Shown here in pieces: positions 9,664-18,552 of a stretch of 64,000 nucleotides of DNA. The number at the start of each line of letters is the position of its first letter. The first letter of the stretch is position 1. Where the stretch lies: the NCBI GenBank assembly GCA_035710515.1, contig DASTDE010000001.1:372001-436000 (forward strand), in the 5' to 3' direction. Under the pieces are notes generated by a model. The model saw only the letters and a program-made list of their open reading frames with translations, was not told the origin of the DNA and made no database searches. The position numbers were made by a program, and so were the translations under genes. The DNA comes from Candidatus Rubrimentiphilum sp. Lineage in GTDB: Bacteria; Vulcanimicrobiota; Vulcanimicrobiia; Vulcanimicrobiales; Vulcanimicrobiaceae.

Positions 9664-10413
9664 CTAGTCACTCAGGCAAGCGATGACGGTCTCAATTACG
9701 CGCTTGGATTCGTCCGGATCGCGCACTTGAATGCAGACGGCGCCCGTTTCACGCGCCGGATAATCATTGCCGCCCGGAAACAGGGCGTCGCCGACGTAGA
9801 GCATCTCCGAAATCGCGATCCCGAGAATGTCGCGCAGCTTCCGGATTCCGTAGGCTTTATCGATTCCAGGCTTGGTGACGTCAATCGACGTTGTGCCGCC
9901 CATATGCACGGAGAAATTCGGCAGCGTCTTGTCGAGCAGCGCTTTGATCGCCTTGCGTTTCGAGAAATCCGGATCCCACTTTTCCTTGGCGTCCAGCGGA
10001 GCTTGCTGGCCAAGCGCGGAGTACGTAATCTGGCTTCCGCGATCTTCGATCGTTTCGCCCCAAGTCTGCTGAACGGCGAAGCCGGATTCCGCGACCGCTT
10101 TTTGCAGCGCGCTAATGATCGTTGCTTTTTCGGCGTCGGTGAAATCCTCGGCGTAGAGCAGTTTCCAATCGCCGTCCTTATATTGATAGAACCTAGTGCC
10201 GCACGTCGGCAATAGCGATAGGTCCTTTAGGCGGTCGTCCTGAGGTAAATGCGCGACGACTTGCGTCTGGAATTGCGGATAGCCGCCGCCGGAGATGATT
10301 GCGACCTTGGCGACGCCTAGGAGCGAGGTGATAAGCTTTGCCATCTCATCGTCGATTGCCGATTTGCTGAGCGCCAAAGTTCCGTCGAGGTCAAAAACGA
10401 TAAGTTTTTTCAT
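9664..10413 (-). CDS. HAD-IIB family phosphatase, phosphomannomutase-like
   Basis: A 249-aa HAD-superfamily hydrolase. MKKLIVFDLDGTLA contains the nucleophile Asp8 and acid/base Asp10; IISGGG is motif II, and VGDALFPGGNDYPARETGA is a motif IV resembling that of eukaryotic-type phosphomannomutases (GDxxxPGGNDYE). A sugar-phosphate phosphatase or phosphomutase activity is likely, but the substrate cannot be read from sequence. The ATG at 10413 is preferred over an upstream in-frame codon because it overlaps the stop of the HD gene (ATGA) and starts directly at the HAD fold. Co-transcribed with the HD hydrolase upstream. Confidence 0.88.
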   Translation of the reverse strand: MKKLIVFDLDGTLALSKSAIDDEMAKLITSLLGVAKVAIISGGGYPQFQTQVVAHLPQDDRLKDLSLLPTCGTRFYQYKDGDWKLLYAEDFTDAEKATIISALQKAVAESGFAVQQTWGETIEDRGSQITYSALGQQAPLDAKEKWDPDFSKRKAIKALLDKTLPNFSVHMGGTTSIDVTKPGIDKAYGIRKLRDILGIAISEMLYVGDALFPGGNDYPARETGAVCIQVRDPDESKRVIETVIACLSD

Positions 10414-11615
10414 GAGTGCGTCGCCACGCGGCAAATCTGGCGCGCTTCGGTAACGTCGACGCGCGCACGCTCGACGAAAAGTTTGCGCCAGTAAGCTTTG
10501 CCGGAAAGTTTTGCGATTAAATCCGACGCTTCGCGCGCGTCAACGACCGCTCCCGAACTCGTGCTTACCCAGACGGTCGGCGCTTTGGGATCGGCTTGCA
10601 GCGGCAGACGGTGCATGAGCTGCGTCTGCTCGTCCGCCCACACGGCATCGCCGTAAGCTTTGCGGAGCGCCTTTTCGCAGCGCTCGAATGCGCGCAAGTC
10701 CTTCTCGGCATTGAATTCGGCGGCAAGCGCATAGAGCCGCACGCGCTCGCGCAGCGCCCGCGCGGCAGTCGTGTCGCGGTCGCGGAGTTCGTTGAGCACG
10801 CGAAAGTCGTCCCAGCGCAAGAATTCGTCGATCGAATCCAATGCGTGCGGGTCGGGCCACAGCTCCGTTAATGCCTGCTGCAAGATCCGTTCGAACATGC
10901 GCGTCGTGTGATGAAAATAGACCGAGGCAAACATCATATAGCGCGCCAGCAGAAACGATTCGAGCGCGACGACGCCGCGGCGGTCGATGCCCATAACGGC
11001 TTTCCCTTCGACTTCGAAGATGCGGAGCGAACTCAGCAGCTGGTCGGCATCATATCTTCCGCCCGCGACGCCGGTAAAGTACGCATCGCGCTGCAGGTAG
11101 TCCATGCGATCGGCGTCGAGGTTGGGGCCGCTGACGAGCTCCGCCAGCACGCCAAACTGCGCCTGCGGCTTGCCCAGAATGAGATCGCCGACGTGTTGTG
11201 AGTCGACGTCGAGATCGGCCAGGTGCGCTTGAATCTCGGGACGCTCGAGAATAGCTCGGGTGCGATCTTCGTGTCGCACGCCGAGGACGGCTTCGCACGC
11301 GTGGCTGAACGGACCGTGTCCGACGTCGTGCAAGATCAGAGCCGCGCGCACGAGCCGCCGCTGATAGCTGATGTCGACATCGTTTGTAAAGAATTGGCGC
11401 CCGTGACGGACCAGCTCGTCGAATGCGCGCGTCCCTACAGCGAGCGCTCCCAGCGCGTGTCCGAAGCGCGAATGTTCGGCGGAGGGAAAAGCGAGGTACG
11501 CCAGGCCGAGCTGCCTAAGCCGCCGCAGGCGCTGCAGCGCCGGCGTGTCCAAAAGACGAGCCTCGGCTGGCTCCAGCTCGATGAAATGATGGACCGGATC
11601 GTAAATTCGCTTCAT
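10410..11615 (-). CDS. HD-domain phosphohydrolase (dGTPase/YwfO-like)
   Basis: A 401-aa HD-superfamily protein. It begins KRIYDPVHHFIEL, typical of the YwfO/SAMHD1-like group, and carries the metal site H53 (RFGHALG), HD96-97 (LILHDVGHGPFSH) and a later Asp (NLDADRMDYLQRD). Members act on dNTPs or other nucleotides; the precise substrate here is unknown. The gene is divergent from dnaG with about 65 nt between starts, and is followed by the HAD phosphatase with a 4-nt overlap, suggesting a small nucleotide or phosphate housekeeping operon. Confidence 0.9.
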   Translation of the reverse strand: MKRIYDPVHHFIELEPAEARLLDTPALQRLRRLRQLGLAYLAFPSAEHSRFGHALGALAVGTRAFDELVRHGRQFFTNDVDISYQRRLVRAALILHDVGHGPFSHACEAVLGVRHEDRTRAILERPEIQAHLADLDVDSQHVGDLILGKPQAQFGVLAELVSGPNLDADRMDYLQRDAYFTGVAGGRYDADQLLSSLRIFEVEGKAVMGIDRRGVVALESFLLARYMMFASVYFHHTTRMFERILQQALTELWPDPHALDSIDEFLRWDDFRVLNELRDRDTTAARALRERVRLYALAAEFNAEKDLRAFERCEKALRKAYGDAVWADEQTQLMHRLPLQADPKAPTVWVSTSSGAVVDAREASDLIAKLSGKAYWRKLFVERARVDVTEARQICRVATHS

Positions 11616-11680
11616 ATAATACGTCCTGCGAGTTCTGCGGCAGCGGCGGAGACTCCGGCGCTGCGGCGAAGTTGCCGCTG

Positions 11681-13462
11681 ATGCCGGTCGACCAGGGAGC
11701 CATCAGCGAGATTCGCGCTCGCATCGACATCGGGAGTTTCATCGGCTCCTACGTTCAGCTGCGCAAGCGCGGAAACGATCTGGTCGGCCTCTGCCCGTTT
11801 CACAACGAGAAGACGCCGTCGTTTCACGTGCATCCCGACAAGGGCTTTTTCAAGTGCTTCGGCTGCGACGCCGCCGGCGACGTCTTCACATTTGTCGAGC
11901 GCCATGAAAATCTGAAGTTTCCGGACGCGTTGCGCATGCTGGCGCAGCGCGCCGGCGTGGAACTGGAACCCGAAAATCCGCAAGCCACGCGCGCGCGCAA
12001 CGAACGCGAAGCAATTCATGAGGCCAACCGCATCGCCACGGCGTTTTTCGAGCGCATGCTGCGTACCCCGGCGGGCGCCAAGGCCCGCGCATACTGCGAA
12101 GGACGCGGGCTGTCCGAAGCCACGATAGAGAAATTCCATCTGGGTTACGCGCCCGACGAATGGGAAGCGCTGGCGGGCGAACTCCGGCGCAACAATATCG
12201 ATCATGCACTTGCGGCCAAGGGCGGTTTGCTTAAGCGCGGCGAGCGCGGGTTCTACGATTTCTATCGCGGCCGCTTGATGGTGCCGACGTACTCGACGAC
12301 CGGCGAGGTAATCGCCTTCGGCGGACGCACGCTCGGCGATGGTGAGCCCAAATATTTGAATACGTCGACGACGCCCGCGTATGAGAAAGGCCGCCATCTC
12401 TTCGCTTTGAATATCGCGCGGCGCGCGGCCGCGCGCGATCGCACACTGATCGTCGTTGAGGGCTATCTCGACTGCATCGCGCTGCACCAAGCCGGTTTCG
12501 AAAACGCGGTGGCGGCGCTCGGTACGTCGTTCACGCAAGAGCAAGCCAAAGAGCTGCGCAAATATGCCGACGGCATCTTTTTGTGCTTCGATGCGGACAC
12601 AGCCGGAAAGTCGGCCGCCGACAAAGCCATCGAGACCGCCGCGCAAGTCATCGAACATGCCGGCTCGGGCGTTCGCATCGTGGAACTGCCTGAAGGCGCC
12701 GATCCGGACGGTTTCGTGCGCGAACACGGCGCCGAAGCATTCGCGACGCTGCTCAAGAACGCCAAGCCGGCGATCGAATTCCGCTTGGAGCGCGAGGTTG
12801 CGCGGCTGCAGGCCGGCTTCTCGTCGCCCGCGGTTATCGCGCGCGAGGCCGAGACGCTGATCCGGCGGCTCATTCCCAAGGCGGAGTGGGACCGCTGGCG
12901 CGTGTGGATCGCCCAGCGCCTGCAGCTCAACGTCGACGAACTGCGCAACAGCCGCTTTTTCGCCAACAGCGCAAACTTCGCGCCGCGCCAGTTGCCCGTC
13001 ACCGGGCACCGCACGCGCAGCGTGCACCCCTCGTCGTTCGAGCGCGACGTCCTGGCGATCGTTATCGAGGATCCGTCGCTTCTGCGCGAGTTTAAGGACC
13101 GGATTCCGCAAGAGCGGTTTCGCAACGAGGTCTACCGGCGGATTTACGACCGCCTGGCCGCCGCCGCGGAGCGCTTGAACCAGACGGCGGACGTATTCTC
13201 ACTCTTTACAGACGATAATGAAACCTTGGCCCTGCTTTCGGGGTTGAGTCAGCGGGACCGGAGTTCAACGCCGCCTTATACAGACTCTGACGAGCGGCGA
13301 GCCCACTTGGAACGGGTAGTCGAACGGCTGCAGCTCGACGATCAGCGGGAACGCTATCAGGAGCTGTCGCGCCGAATAGATGAACTGGCTACCGCCGGGC
13401 AAAACATTAGCACGGAGCTGCGCGGCGAGTACGACGCCCTGGTCTCCAAGCTCAAAAAATAA
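11681..13462 (+). CDS. dnaG: DNA primase
   Basis: Synthesises RNA primers for replication. From ATG 11681 the protein has 593 aa. The N-terminal zinc-binding domain has ligands C38, H41, C59 and C62 (GLCPFHNEKTPSFHV, FKCFGCDAAGDVF). The TOPRIM catalytic core follows, with VVEGYLDCIALHQ and FDADTAG. The C-terminal region (about 430-590), which normally binds DnaB helicase, is divergent and helical. A TTG nine bases earlier is possible, but the ATG aligns with the usual N-terminus. It is followed 25 nt later by rpoD, the conserved dnaG-rpoD macromolecular-synthesis arrangement. Confidence 0.97.
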   Translation: MPVDQGAISEIRARIDIGSFIGSYVQLRKRGNDLVGLCPFHNEKTPSFHVHPDKGFFKCFGCDAAGDVFTFVERHENLKFPDALRMLAQRAGVELEPENPQATRARNEREAIHEANRIATAFFERMLRTPAGAKARAYCEGRGLSEATIEKFHLGYAPDEWEALAGELRRNNIDHALAAKGGLLKRGERGFYDFYRGRLMVPTYSTTGEVIAFGGRTLGDGEPKYLNTSTTPAYEKGRHLFALNIARRAAARDRTLIVVEGYLDCIALHQAGFENAVAALGTSFTQEQAKELRKYADGIFLCFDADTAGKSAADKAIETAAQVIEHAGSGVRIVELPEGADPDGFVREHGAEAFATLLKNAKPAIEFRLEREVARLQAGFSSPAVIAREAETLIRRLIPKAEWDRWRVWIAQRLQLNVDELRNSRFFANSANFAPRQLPVTGHRTRSVHPSSFERDVLAIVIEDPSLLREFKDRIPQERFRNEVYRRIYDRLAAAAERLNQTADVFSLFTDDNETLALLSGLSQRDRSSTPPYTDSDERRAHLERVVERLQLDDQRERYQELSRRIDELATAGQNISTELRGEYDALVSKLKK

Positions 13463-13465
13463 ACG

Positions 13466-13476
13466 AAAGGAGGTGA
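13466..13476 (+). promoter_or_regulatory. Full-length Shine-Dalgarno before rpoD
   Basis: AAAGGAGGTGA is complementary over 11 nt to the canonical 3' end of bacterial 16S rRNA and ends 11 nt before the rpoD ATG. It is the strongest ribosome-binding site I see in the window, where most junctions have weak or no such site, and it fixes the rpoD start. Confidence 0.85.
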
Positions 13477-13487
13477 GATAGAAAATA

Positions 13488-14684
13488 ATGGCACGCAAGA
13501 AATCGCCGTCCGCGAACGGCACGGGCGCAGTCCTTGAAGCTCCGACCACATCGATCGAAGAGCTCAAGAAGCGCATACTCGAACGCGGGAAGAAGCGCGG
13601 TTCGGTTACGCTTGACGAGATCAATCTCGAGGTTGGCCGCCTGGCGGAGACGCGCGAGGAGCTCAACGAAGCCGAGATCTTTGAAGAATTGATGACGGAT
13701 CTCAACGCCGCAGGCATCGAGGTCGTCGAGGAAACCGAAGAAGAGAAAGCCGAAGCCGACGAAGAGGCCGCCGCTGAAGAAGCCGTAGCGGCCGGGCTGG
13801 CGCTGGACGATCCGGTACGCATGTATCTTAAGGAGATCGGCCGCGTTCCGCTGCTCTCCATGGACGACGAGAAGAATCTCGCGATGAAGATCGAGGCCGG
13901 CGAACGCGAACTCGAGCGCAACGGTTCGATCAACTCCACTATCGTCACCACCGGCGAAGAAGCCAAGCGCCAACTGACCGAAGCCAACCTGCGGCTCGTC
14001 GTGTCGATCGCGAAGAAGTATGTCGGCCGCGGCATGCTCTTCTTGGACTTGATCCAGGAAGGGAACCTCGGCTTGATTCGCGCGGTCGAAAAATTCGACT
14101 ACCGTAAAGGCTACAAGTTTTCGACGTACGCCACGTGGTGGATACGTCAGGCGATCACGCGCGCGCTGGCCGATCAGGCGCGCACGATTCGCATTCCCGT
14201 GCACATGGTCGAGACGATCAACCGGCTCATTAAGATCTCACGCCAGTTGCTGCAAGAGCTCGGGCGCGATCCATCTGTTGAAGAGATCGCCGCCGAGATG
14301 GGCCTCACGCCTGAAAAAGTTCGCGAAGTGATTAAGATCAGCCAAGAGCCTATCTCTCTCGAAACGCCGATCGGCGAAGAGGAAGACTCGCACTTGGGCG
14401 ACTTCATCGAAGATCAGGAAGCGGTGGCGCCGGCGGAAGCCGCCTCCGTGATGCTGCTCAAAGAAAAAATGCAGGACGTTCTACAAAACTTGACCGACCG
14501 CGAACGCAAAGTGCTCGTGCTGCGGTTCGGCTTGGAAGACGGCCATCAACGCACGCTCGAGGAAGTCGGCCAAGAGTTCGGCGTAACGCGCGAACGCATC
14601 CGCCAAATCGAAGCCAAAGCGTTACGCAAGCTGCGCCACCCGTCGCGCGGCAAAGCCCTCAAAGACTATTGGTCAAACGAATAA
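13488..14684 (+). CDS. rpoD: Primary RNA polymerase sigma factor (sigma-70/SigA)
   Basis: A 398-aa group 1 sigma factor. An acidic N-terminal region (about 60-100, Glu-rich) precedes region 1.2 ([17 protein letters not shown]), regions 2.1-2.4 ([46 protein letters not shown]), region 3 and region 4.2 ([20 protein letters not shown]). The long non-conserved insertion of E. coli RpoD is absent, as in SigA of Gram-positive bacteria and many other phyla. The start is fixed by a strong ribosome-binding site. Downstream lies a large inverted repeat rather than another gene on this strand. Confidence 0.98.
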   Translation: MARKKSPSANGTGAVLEAPTTSIEELKKRILERGKKRGSVTLDEINLEVGRLAETREELNEAEIFEELMTDLNAAGIEVVEETEEEKAEADEEAAAEEAVAAGLALDDPVRMYLKEIGRVPLLSMDDEKNLAMKIEAGERELERNGSINSTIVTTGEEAKRQLTEANLRLVVSIAKKYVGRGMLFLDLIQEGNLGLIRAVEKFDYRKGYKFSTYATWWIRQAITRALADQARTIRIPVHMVETINRLIKISRQLLQELGRDPSVEEIAAEMGLTPEKVREVIKISQEPISLETPIGEEEDSHLGDFIEDQEAVAPAEAASVMLLKEKMQDVLQNLTDRERKVLVLRFGLEDGHQRTLEEVGQEFGVTRERIRQIEAKALRKLRHPSRGKALKDYWSNE

Positions 14685-14739
14685 GTTGATCGGCGGGGTT
14701 ACACTCCGTCCAGTTTACCCCAATTGATTTGACGCGAGG

Positions 14740-14835
14740 CCCAAGCGGGGGCTCGATCCGCGAAGTTATAAAGAACTTCGAAATGCTTTCGTACGGGCGT
14801 GTGCGCGCATTTCGCGGATCGAGTCCCCGCTTGGG
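14740..14835. repeat. 25-bp inverted repeat pair with nested hairpin between rpoD and a convergent gene
   Basis: The left arm 14740-14764 and right arm 14811-14835 are reverse complements at 24 of 25 positions; each contains CAAGCGGGG or its complement and CGATCCGCGAA or its complement. The 46-nt spacer holds a second hairpin (GAAGTT at 14762-14767 with AACTTC at 14774-14779) that overlaps the inner edge of the left arm. It may be a bidirectional terminator for the convergent genes, or a small palindromic mobile element; the sequence cannot decide. The rest of 14685-14848 shows nothing else. Confidence 0.85.
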
Positions 14836-14848
14836 ACGCGCGACAAAG

Positions 14849-15520
14849 CTACATCTCGCCTTTGGCGTTCTCCGTCGAAGGATGAACCAGCGGATTGGTC
14901 GCCGCAAACGCGCCCTTCGGATTAGGTGTCAGCCAAATCTCTGTGTCCCATTGAGCCGGGAAGAGAAAGATCTTCGCGACCTGTGAGGCGTCTTTGACTT
15001 TGCCCATCTTTACGAGGGTTGCGACTTGCGGATTGTTGATGTCGCCGCCGGCCGCGATCCAATCCTTGGCGCGCGCCGCCAGTCCGTAGCTCATCGTTCC
15101 GTCGGGATTCTTCAAAATCCAATGCACATGCGCGACGCGGAATTTGAACCAGCGGCCCGGACTCAGTCCCCACAGATGCGGTGTAACCGCCGGCATCGTG
15201 AGTGTGCGCGAGAAGTCCGCGCCGAGCAAACGGCCCTTGACGTCGTACCAGAGCTGAGAAGGATGCCGCGGGTCAACGCTGTTCCATTTCAGGTTCGCGT
15301 AGCTGATGGCGCCCGTCTTGTCCTCGTTGTTGTAGCGGAAGTAGCCGCCCTTGATCGCTGCGGCCGGATTGGGAAAGCGGGCGTTCAGATCTTTAGTAGC
15401 GTTTTGCACGAACGCCAGCTCGCTCGGGAGCGGCGTGTCGGGGAGCGGGGCCGGCGTCTGAGCCAGAACGGCCGACGCGGCGAAAAATGATAGCGCCAGT
15501 GCGAAAAGCGCACGTTTCAT
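14849..15520 (-). CDS. Secreted protein of unknown function, 223 aa
   Basis: A clear signal peptide (MKRALFALALSFFAASAVLAQ) predicts export. The mature part has many aromatic residues (GGYFRYNNEDK, LWGLSPGRWFKFRVAHVHWI, FLFPAQWDTEIWLTPNPKG) and looks like a compact beta-rich domain, but I do not recognise a family. No Cys pairs and no catalytic motif are evident. It is followed on the same strand, upstream, by another secreted protein whose stop is 21 nt before this ATG, so the two may be co-transcribed. Confidence 0.75.
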   Translation of the reverse strand: MKRALFALALSFFAASAVLAQTPAPLPDTPLPSELAFVQNATKDLNARFPNPAAAIKGGYFRYNNEDKTGAISYANLKWNSVDPRHPSQLWYDVKGRLLGADFSRTLTMPAVTPHLWGLSPGRWFKFRVAHVHWILKNPDGTMSYGLAARAKDWIAAGGDINNPQVATLVKMGKVKDASQVAKIFLFPAQWDTEIWLTPNPKGAFAATNPLVHPSTENAKGEM

Positions 15521-15541
15521 GGGTCAACACTCCGTCTTTAT

Positions 15542-16405
15542 TTACGTTGGTTGAGCGGTCGGTAGAACGCTTGGCGACGGCTTCGGCGTGGGCGGTGTGA
15601 ATCCCGGAGGCGTGGCCACCGAAGCCGGCCGGAACGGTGGGCGGGGCGTGTCGGCCGCTCCCGCGATGGGCTGGGGCGTTACGATCGCCACGGCGCCGGC
15701 AACCGAGCGTAATTCAGCGGCGATACGCGCGCGCATAACAGTGCCGGGGCGGAGATCGACCTCCATGCCCTTGCGCAGCATGTGATAGAGAAAGTGGTAC
15801 GGGATGAAGATGTCGCCGACCGTGTCGGTCACGTTGCGCGTCGAGGCCTGGCCCGCGGTTAAAGACGGATCGATGTGCGAGCTGGGAGTGACCAGCGGCA
15901 ACGATTGGCCGTTCGCAAGCGTGAACGGTTCAAAGTAAATGTCCACTGAGCCGTCGACGTTGGCCATCTGCGCACCCGACGTGTGCAGGATGCGAATCTG
16001 AACCGGCGCGCCGGCGGCGGCGACCGTCATGCCGCCCAGAATGATGGGATCGCGCAGATGTGCGCGCACAAAGGTTCCCTCTTGACCGCGCGAGCTAATG
16101 TCGCCGTCGAGAACGAAGAAGATGCTCGAGTTCAGTGGGAGGTCCGTTGTCGAACGGGATGGCTCCGGCGCCGGACTGGCCGATCCGACCGTGCGCGGAA
16201 CAACAATAGCGCGAGCCTCTTGTGGGCCCGCGCTCATTGCTGCGATAACGGATGCGGCTGCGAGCGCCAGTATTCCGGCGCGACCCAGCTTAGCTGGCTT
16301 TCTTTTGCTCTTCGGCGGCTGCAGCAGCGCGTTTGCCCTCTTCGATGAGTTGCTTAACTTTTTGGCCGCCTTTTTGCCCGATCGCCTCGTAGAAGCTTGG
16401 CCCAT
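15542..16405 (-). CDS. Exported Pro/Thr-tailed protein of unknown function; start uncertain
   Basis: The mature region (about 70-287) has a secretion signal (GILALAAASVIAAMSAGPQ), a beta-rich domain (NSSIFFVLDGDIS, HTSGAQMANVDGSVDIYFEP, DIFIPYHFLYHMLRKGM) and a Pro/Ala-rich tail that may span the periplasm or cell wall. Function is unknown. The only ATG that keeps the whole signal sequence is at 16405, inside the KGG gene in another frame, giving a 116-nt overlap and an N-terminus that is a frame-shifted reading of KGG repeats (basic, low complexity). No Shine-Dalgarno is seen there; a non-ATG start near 16300 is the alternative. Confidence 0.65.
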   Translation of the reverse strand: MGQASTRRSGKKAAKKLSNSSKRANALLQPPKSKRKPAKLGRAGILALAAASVIAAMSAGPQEARAIVVPRTVGSASPAPEPSRSTTDLPLNSSIFFVLDGDISSRGQEGTFVRAHLRDPIILGGMTVAAAGAPVQIRILHTSGAQMANVDGSVDIYFEPFTLANGQSLPLVTPSSHIDPSLTAGQASTRNVTDTVGDIFIPYHFLYHMLRKGMEVDLRPGTVMRARIAAELRSVAGAVAIVTPQPIAGAADTPRPPFRPASVATPPGFTPPTPKPSPSVLPTAQPT

Positions 16406-16628
16406 AGCGGTCGCGCGTTGCTTCGCCGCCCTTTTTGCCGCCCTTCTTACCGATCTGCTCGTAAAAGGCGTGGCCGTGGGCGTTTTTCGTAGCCTGGCCG
16501 CCCTTGCGGCCGATCTGCTCGTAAAACTCCGGGCCGTACTTTTTCTTGACGGTTTCGCCGCCTTTTTGCCCGGCTTCGCGGACGGTCATGCCGCCGGCTT
16601 TCTTGAGCGGGCCGTTTGGGGTGTTCAT
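16290..16628 (-). CDS. KGG-repeat stress-response protein (GsiB/Con-10-like)
   Basis: A 112-aa hydrophilic protein made of three near-identical repeats of about 22 residues, each with the pattern YGPxFYEQIGxKGG (KYGPEFYEQIGRKGG, HAFYEQIGKKGGKKGG, RYGPSFYEAIGQKGG). This is the KGG family (PF10685), which includes general-stress protein GsiB and Con-10, low-complexity proteins linked to desiccation or general stress. A Lys/Ala/Glu-rich tail follows. The gene is divergent from the HEAT-cyclophilin gene across about 100 bp and overlaps the downstream exported-protein frame. Confidence 0.92.
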   Translation of the reverse strand: MNTPNGPLKKAGGMTVREAGQKGGETVKKKYGPEFYEQIGRKGGQATKNAHGHAFYEQIGKKGGKKGGEATRDRYGPSFYEAIGQKGGQKVKQLIEEGKRAAAAAEEQKKAS

Positions 16629-16726
16629 AATAAGACTTCTACCTCGGTTCTTTGCGCCGCCCTAGAAGGACGGCAATCTCATGCTCCATATACTAGAACG
16701 CAAGTTCGGCCCGGAAAGTTGAGCAA

Positions 16727-18187
16727 ATGACCCTGATCCAAGCGGTTGCTTTTACCTTAGTATCGGCCGTGAGCACGGCTGCAGCCAATCCAAGCGTCCA
16801 AATCGAGCGCCTCGAGGCGGCCCGGAGCCTAGGCAACGGGGCCCTCGCCGGGTTTCTGAATTCAGGCGACCGCAGGGTGGCGGTACGCGCCGCGCTGGCC
16901 ATCGGCCGGACCAAAAAACCGGAAGGCATCGCTCTCTTAGCGCGGCACGCCGGCGATCGTGACACGGCTCTGCGTGCCATGAGCATCTACGGCCTGGGGC
17001 TCATCGGCGGCATCCCGGCGACAGGCCCGGTGCTCAACGCGCTGCTGCACGACCCAAGCGGGGCCGTACAAGTGGTGGCGCTCGACGCCACCGATCGCCT
17101 GGAGACCGCGCACATGCTCTCCGTCAATCAGGAACGCGCTGCCGGGCGGCGGGTCCGCGAGCTCCTGGGCGTGGCCGACGTCATCGTGCGCGGCCGCGCG
17201 GCCACCACACTCGAGGCCTTTCACGGGTCGTCGTTTGCGCAAGACGTCGTCGGTTCGCTGTCGCGCGCCTATGCGGGCGAACGCGATTCATACGTGCGCT
17301 GGCATATCATGTGGACGCTCTTCCGCGCATACGCTAAACGCGCGCCGGTTGAAACGCTGCAGGCCGGCCTGCACGATCGCAGCGACCTCGTGCGCATCGA
17401 GGCCGTGCGTGCTTTCGGACGGCGCGGCGACAAGGATGCGATCGCGTGGCTTCAGCCGTTGACCGCAGATCCGTCGTGGCGTGTGCAAGAGCAAGCGCTA
17501 GAGTCGATCAAAGTTTTGCAAGGCGGCGCGCTGACTGCACATCTGAAAGAAATGCCCGCCGGCATTCACACGCCCGCGCCGGAGCCGGATCGGTTCGCAT
17601 CCTTGGCCGCTTTGCCGCGCGCGGTCTCCTCCGCACGTCCGCAAAAACCGAGCCCCGACGCAATTCTGACTGCGCCGCCGCTCTATCCGACGACCATCGC
17701 TTTGGTTTCCGGACCCGCCAAAGGCCCGCATCCGCGTGTCCGGCTGGTCACGACCAAGGGCAACATTTACATCGAGCTCTTTCCGGAGTGGGCGCCGCTC
17801 ACGGTCGAAAACTTTCTCAACCTGACGAACTCCGGCTATTACGACAACAATCCATGGTTTCGCATCGTGCCCGACTTCGTCGTGCAGACCGGCGATCCAA
17901 AGGGTGACGGCAGCGGCGACGCCGGCTACACCATTCCGGCCGAAGAGAATCCGATTGAGCAGAACAGCTACATCATCTCCATGGGCATGAACTACACCGA
18001 TCCGCCGAACGCCCATGCTATCCGCGACTCGGCGGGCACGCAATTCTACATCACGCTTTCGCCGCAGCTGCATCTGGATCGCGACTTTACGGTCTTTGGG
18101 CGCGTGATCGGCGGCACGGATGTCTTGGGCCGGCTAATCGAGTCCGACAAAATCGTTCGCGCCGAATGCATCCCGGATTCACCGTAG
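16727..18187 (+). CDS. HEAT-repeat/cyclophilin fusion, exported peptidyl-prolyl isomerase
   Basis: A 486-aa protein with an N-terminal secretion-like segment (TLIQAVAFTLVSAVSTAAA). Residues about 25-280 are HEAT/PBS-lyase-type helical repeats (RVAVRAALAIGRTKKPEG, VRIEAVRAFGRRGDKDAI). A Pro-rich linker leads to a cyclophilin domain (about 338-480): RLVTTKGNIYIELFPEWAP, NPWFRIVPDFVVQTGDPKG including the active-site Arg, GTQFYITLSPQLHLDRDF and FGRVIGGTDVL. Cyclophilins isomerise Xaa-Pro bonds; the repeat array probably holds partners, so an extracytoplasmic folding role is inferred. The next gene starts at its stop codon. Confidence 0.92.
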   Translation: MTLIQAVAFTLVSAVSTAAANPSVQIERLEAARSLGNGALAGFLNSGDRRVAVRAALAIGRTKKPEGIALLARHAGDRDTALRAMSIYGLGLIGGIPATGPVLNALLHDPSGAVQVVALDATDRLETAHMLSVNQERAAGRRVRELLGVADVIVRGRAATTLEAFHGSSFAQDVVGSLSRAYAGERDSYVRWHIMWTLFRAYAKRAPVETLQAGLHDRSDLVRIEAVRAFGRRGDKDAIAWLQPLTADPSWRVQEQALESIKVLQGGALTAHLKEMPAGIHTPAPEPDRFASLAALPRAVSSARPQKPSPDAILTAPPLYPTTIALVSGPAKGPHPRVRLVTTKGNIYIELFPEWAPLTVENFLNLTNSGYYDNNPWFRIVPDFVVQTGDPKGDGSGDAGYTIPAEENPIEQNSYIISMGMNYTDPPNAHAIRDSAGTQFYITLSPQLHLDRDFTVFGRVIGGTDVLGRLIESDKIVRAECIPDSP

Positions 18188-18552
18188 TGCGCATTGCGCT
18201 TGTGGCGCTTGCGCTGATCCTTTCGGGCTGCGGGACGCCGCAACAGCTCCCCATCGAGATTCCGTCGTGCGATACCGTGGTCGGCTCGCACGGTGTCACC
18301 CTAACTGCCGTCGTGAAGAACGACTCCTACAAACCCGTTAGCGGCCTGTCGATAGCGGCCGATTTCTACCGCGACTTTCGCACGACGCATCTCACCGGCA
18401 CAACAAAGATCCCGCTGGCGCTAAACCCGGGCGAAGAACGGAATGTGACGTTCGAGATTCCTACAAAGGTTTCAGGGAGTTTGGGCCGCGCGATGCGCTG
18501 TTTTGCCACGCGCGTGGTTTATCAGGACGGAACCTCGCAAACGGTCAAATAG
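18187..18552 (+). CDS. Small lipoprotein with FxLYD-like domain
   Basis: The GTG at 18187 overlaps the preceding stop (TAGTG) and gives VRIALVALALILSGC, a compact lipoprotein signal with lipobox LSGC; an ATG at 18166 would add seven residues without a better signal. The mature part is a beta-sandwich-like domain (VTLTAVVKNDSYKPVSGL, IPLALNPGEERNVTFEIP, CFATRVVYQDG) resembling FxLYD/DUF3426-type domains of bacterial lipoproteins. No catalytic function is expected. It is probably co-transcribed with the HEAT-cyclophilin gene. Its 3' end overlaps the convergent coiled-coil gene by 8 nt. Confidence 0.8.
   Translation: MRIALVALALILSGCGTPQQLPIEIPSCDTVVGSHGVTLTAVVKNDSYKPVSGLSIAADFYRDFRTTHLTGTTKIPLALNPGEERNVTFEIPTKVSGSLGRAMRCFATRVVYQDGTSQTVK

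Noticed and set aside
14811-14835. tRNA fragment (GGATCGAGTCCCC resembles a T arm)
   Set aside because: The T stem does not pair correctly and no acceptor or anticodon arm is present; the similarity comes from the inverted repeat.
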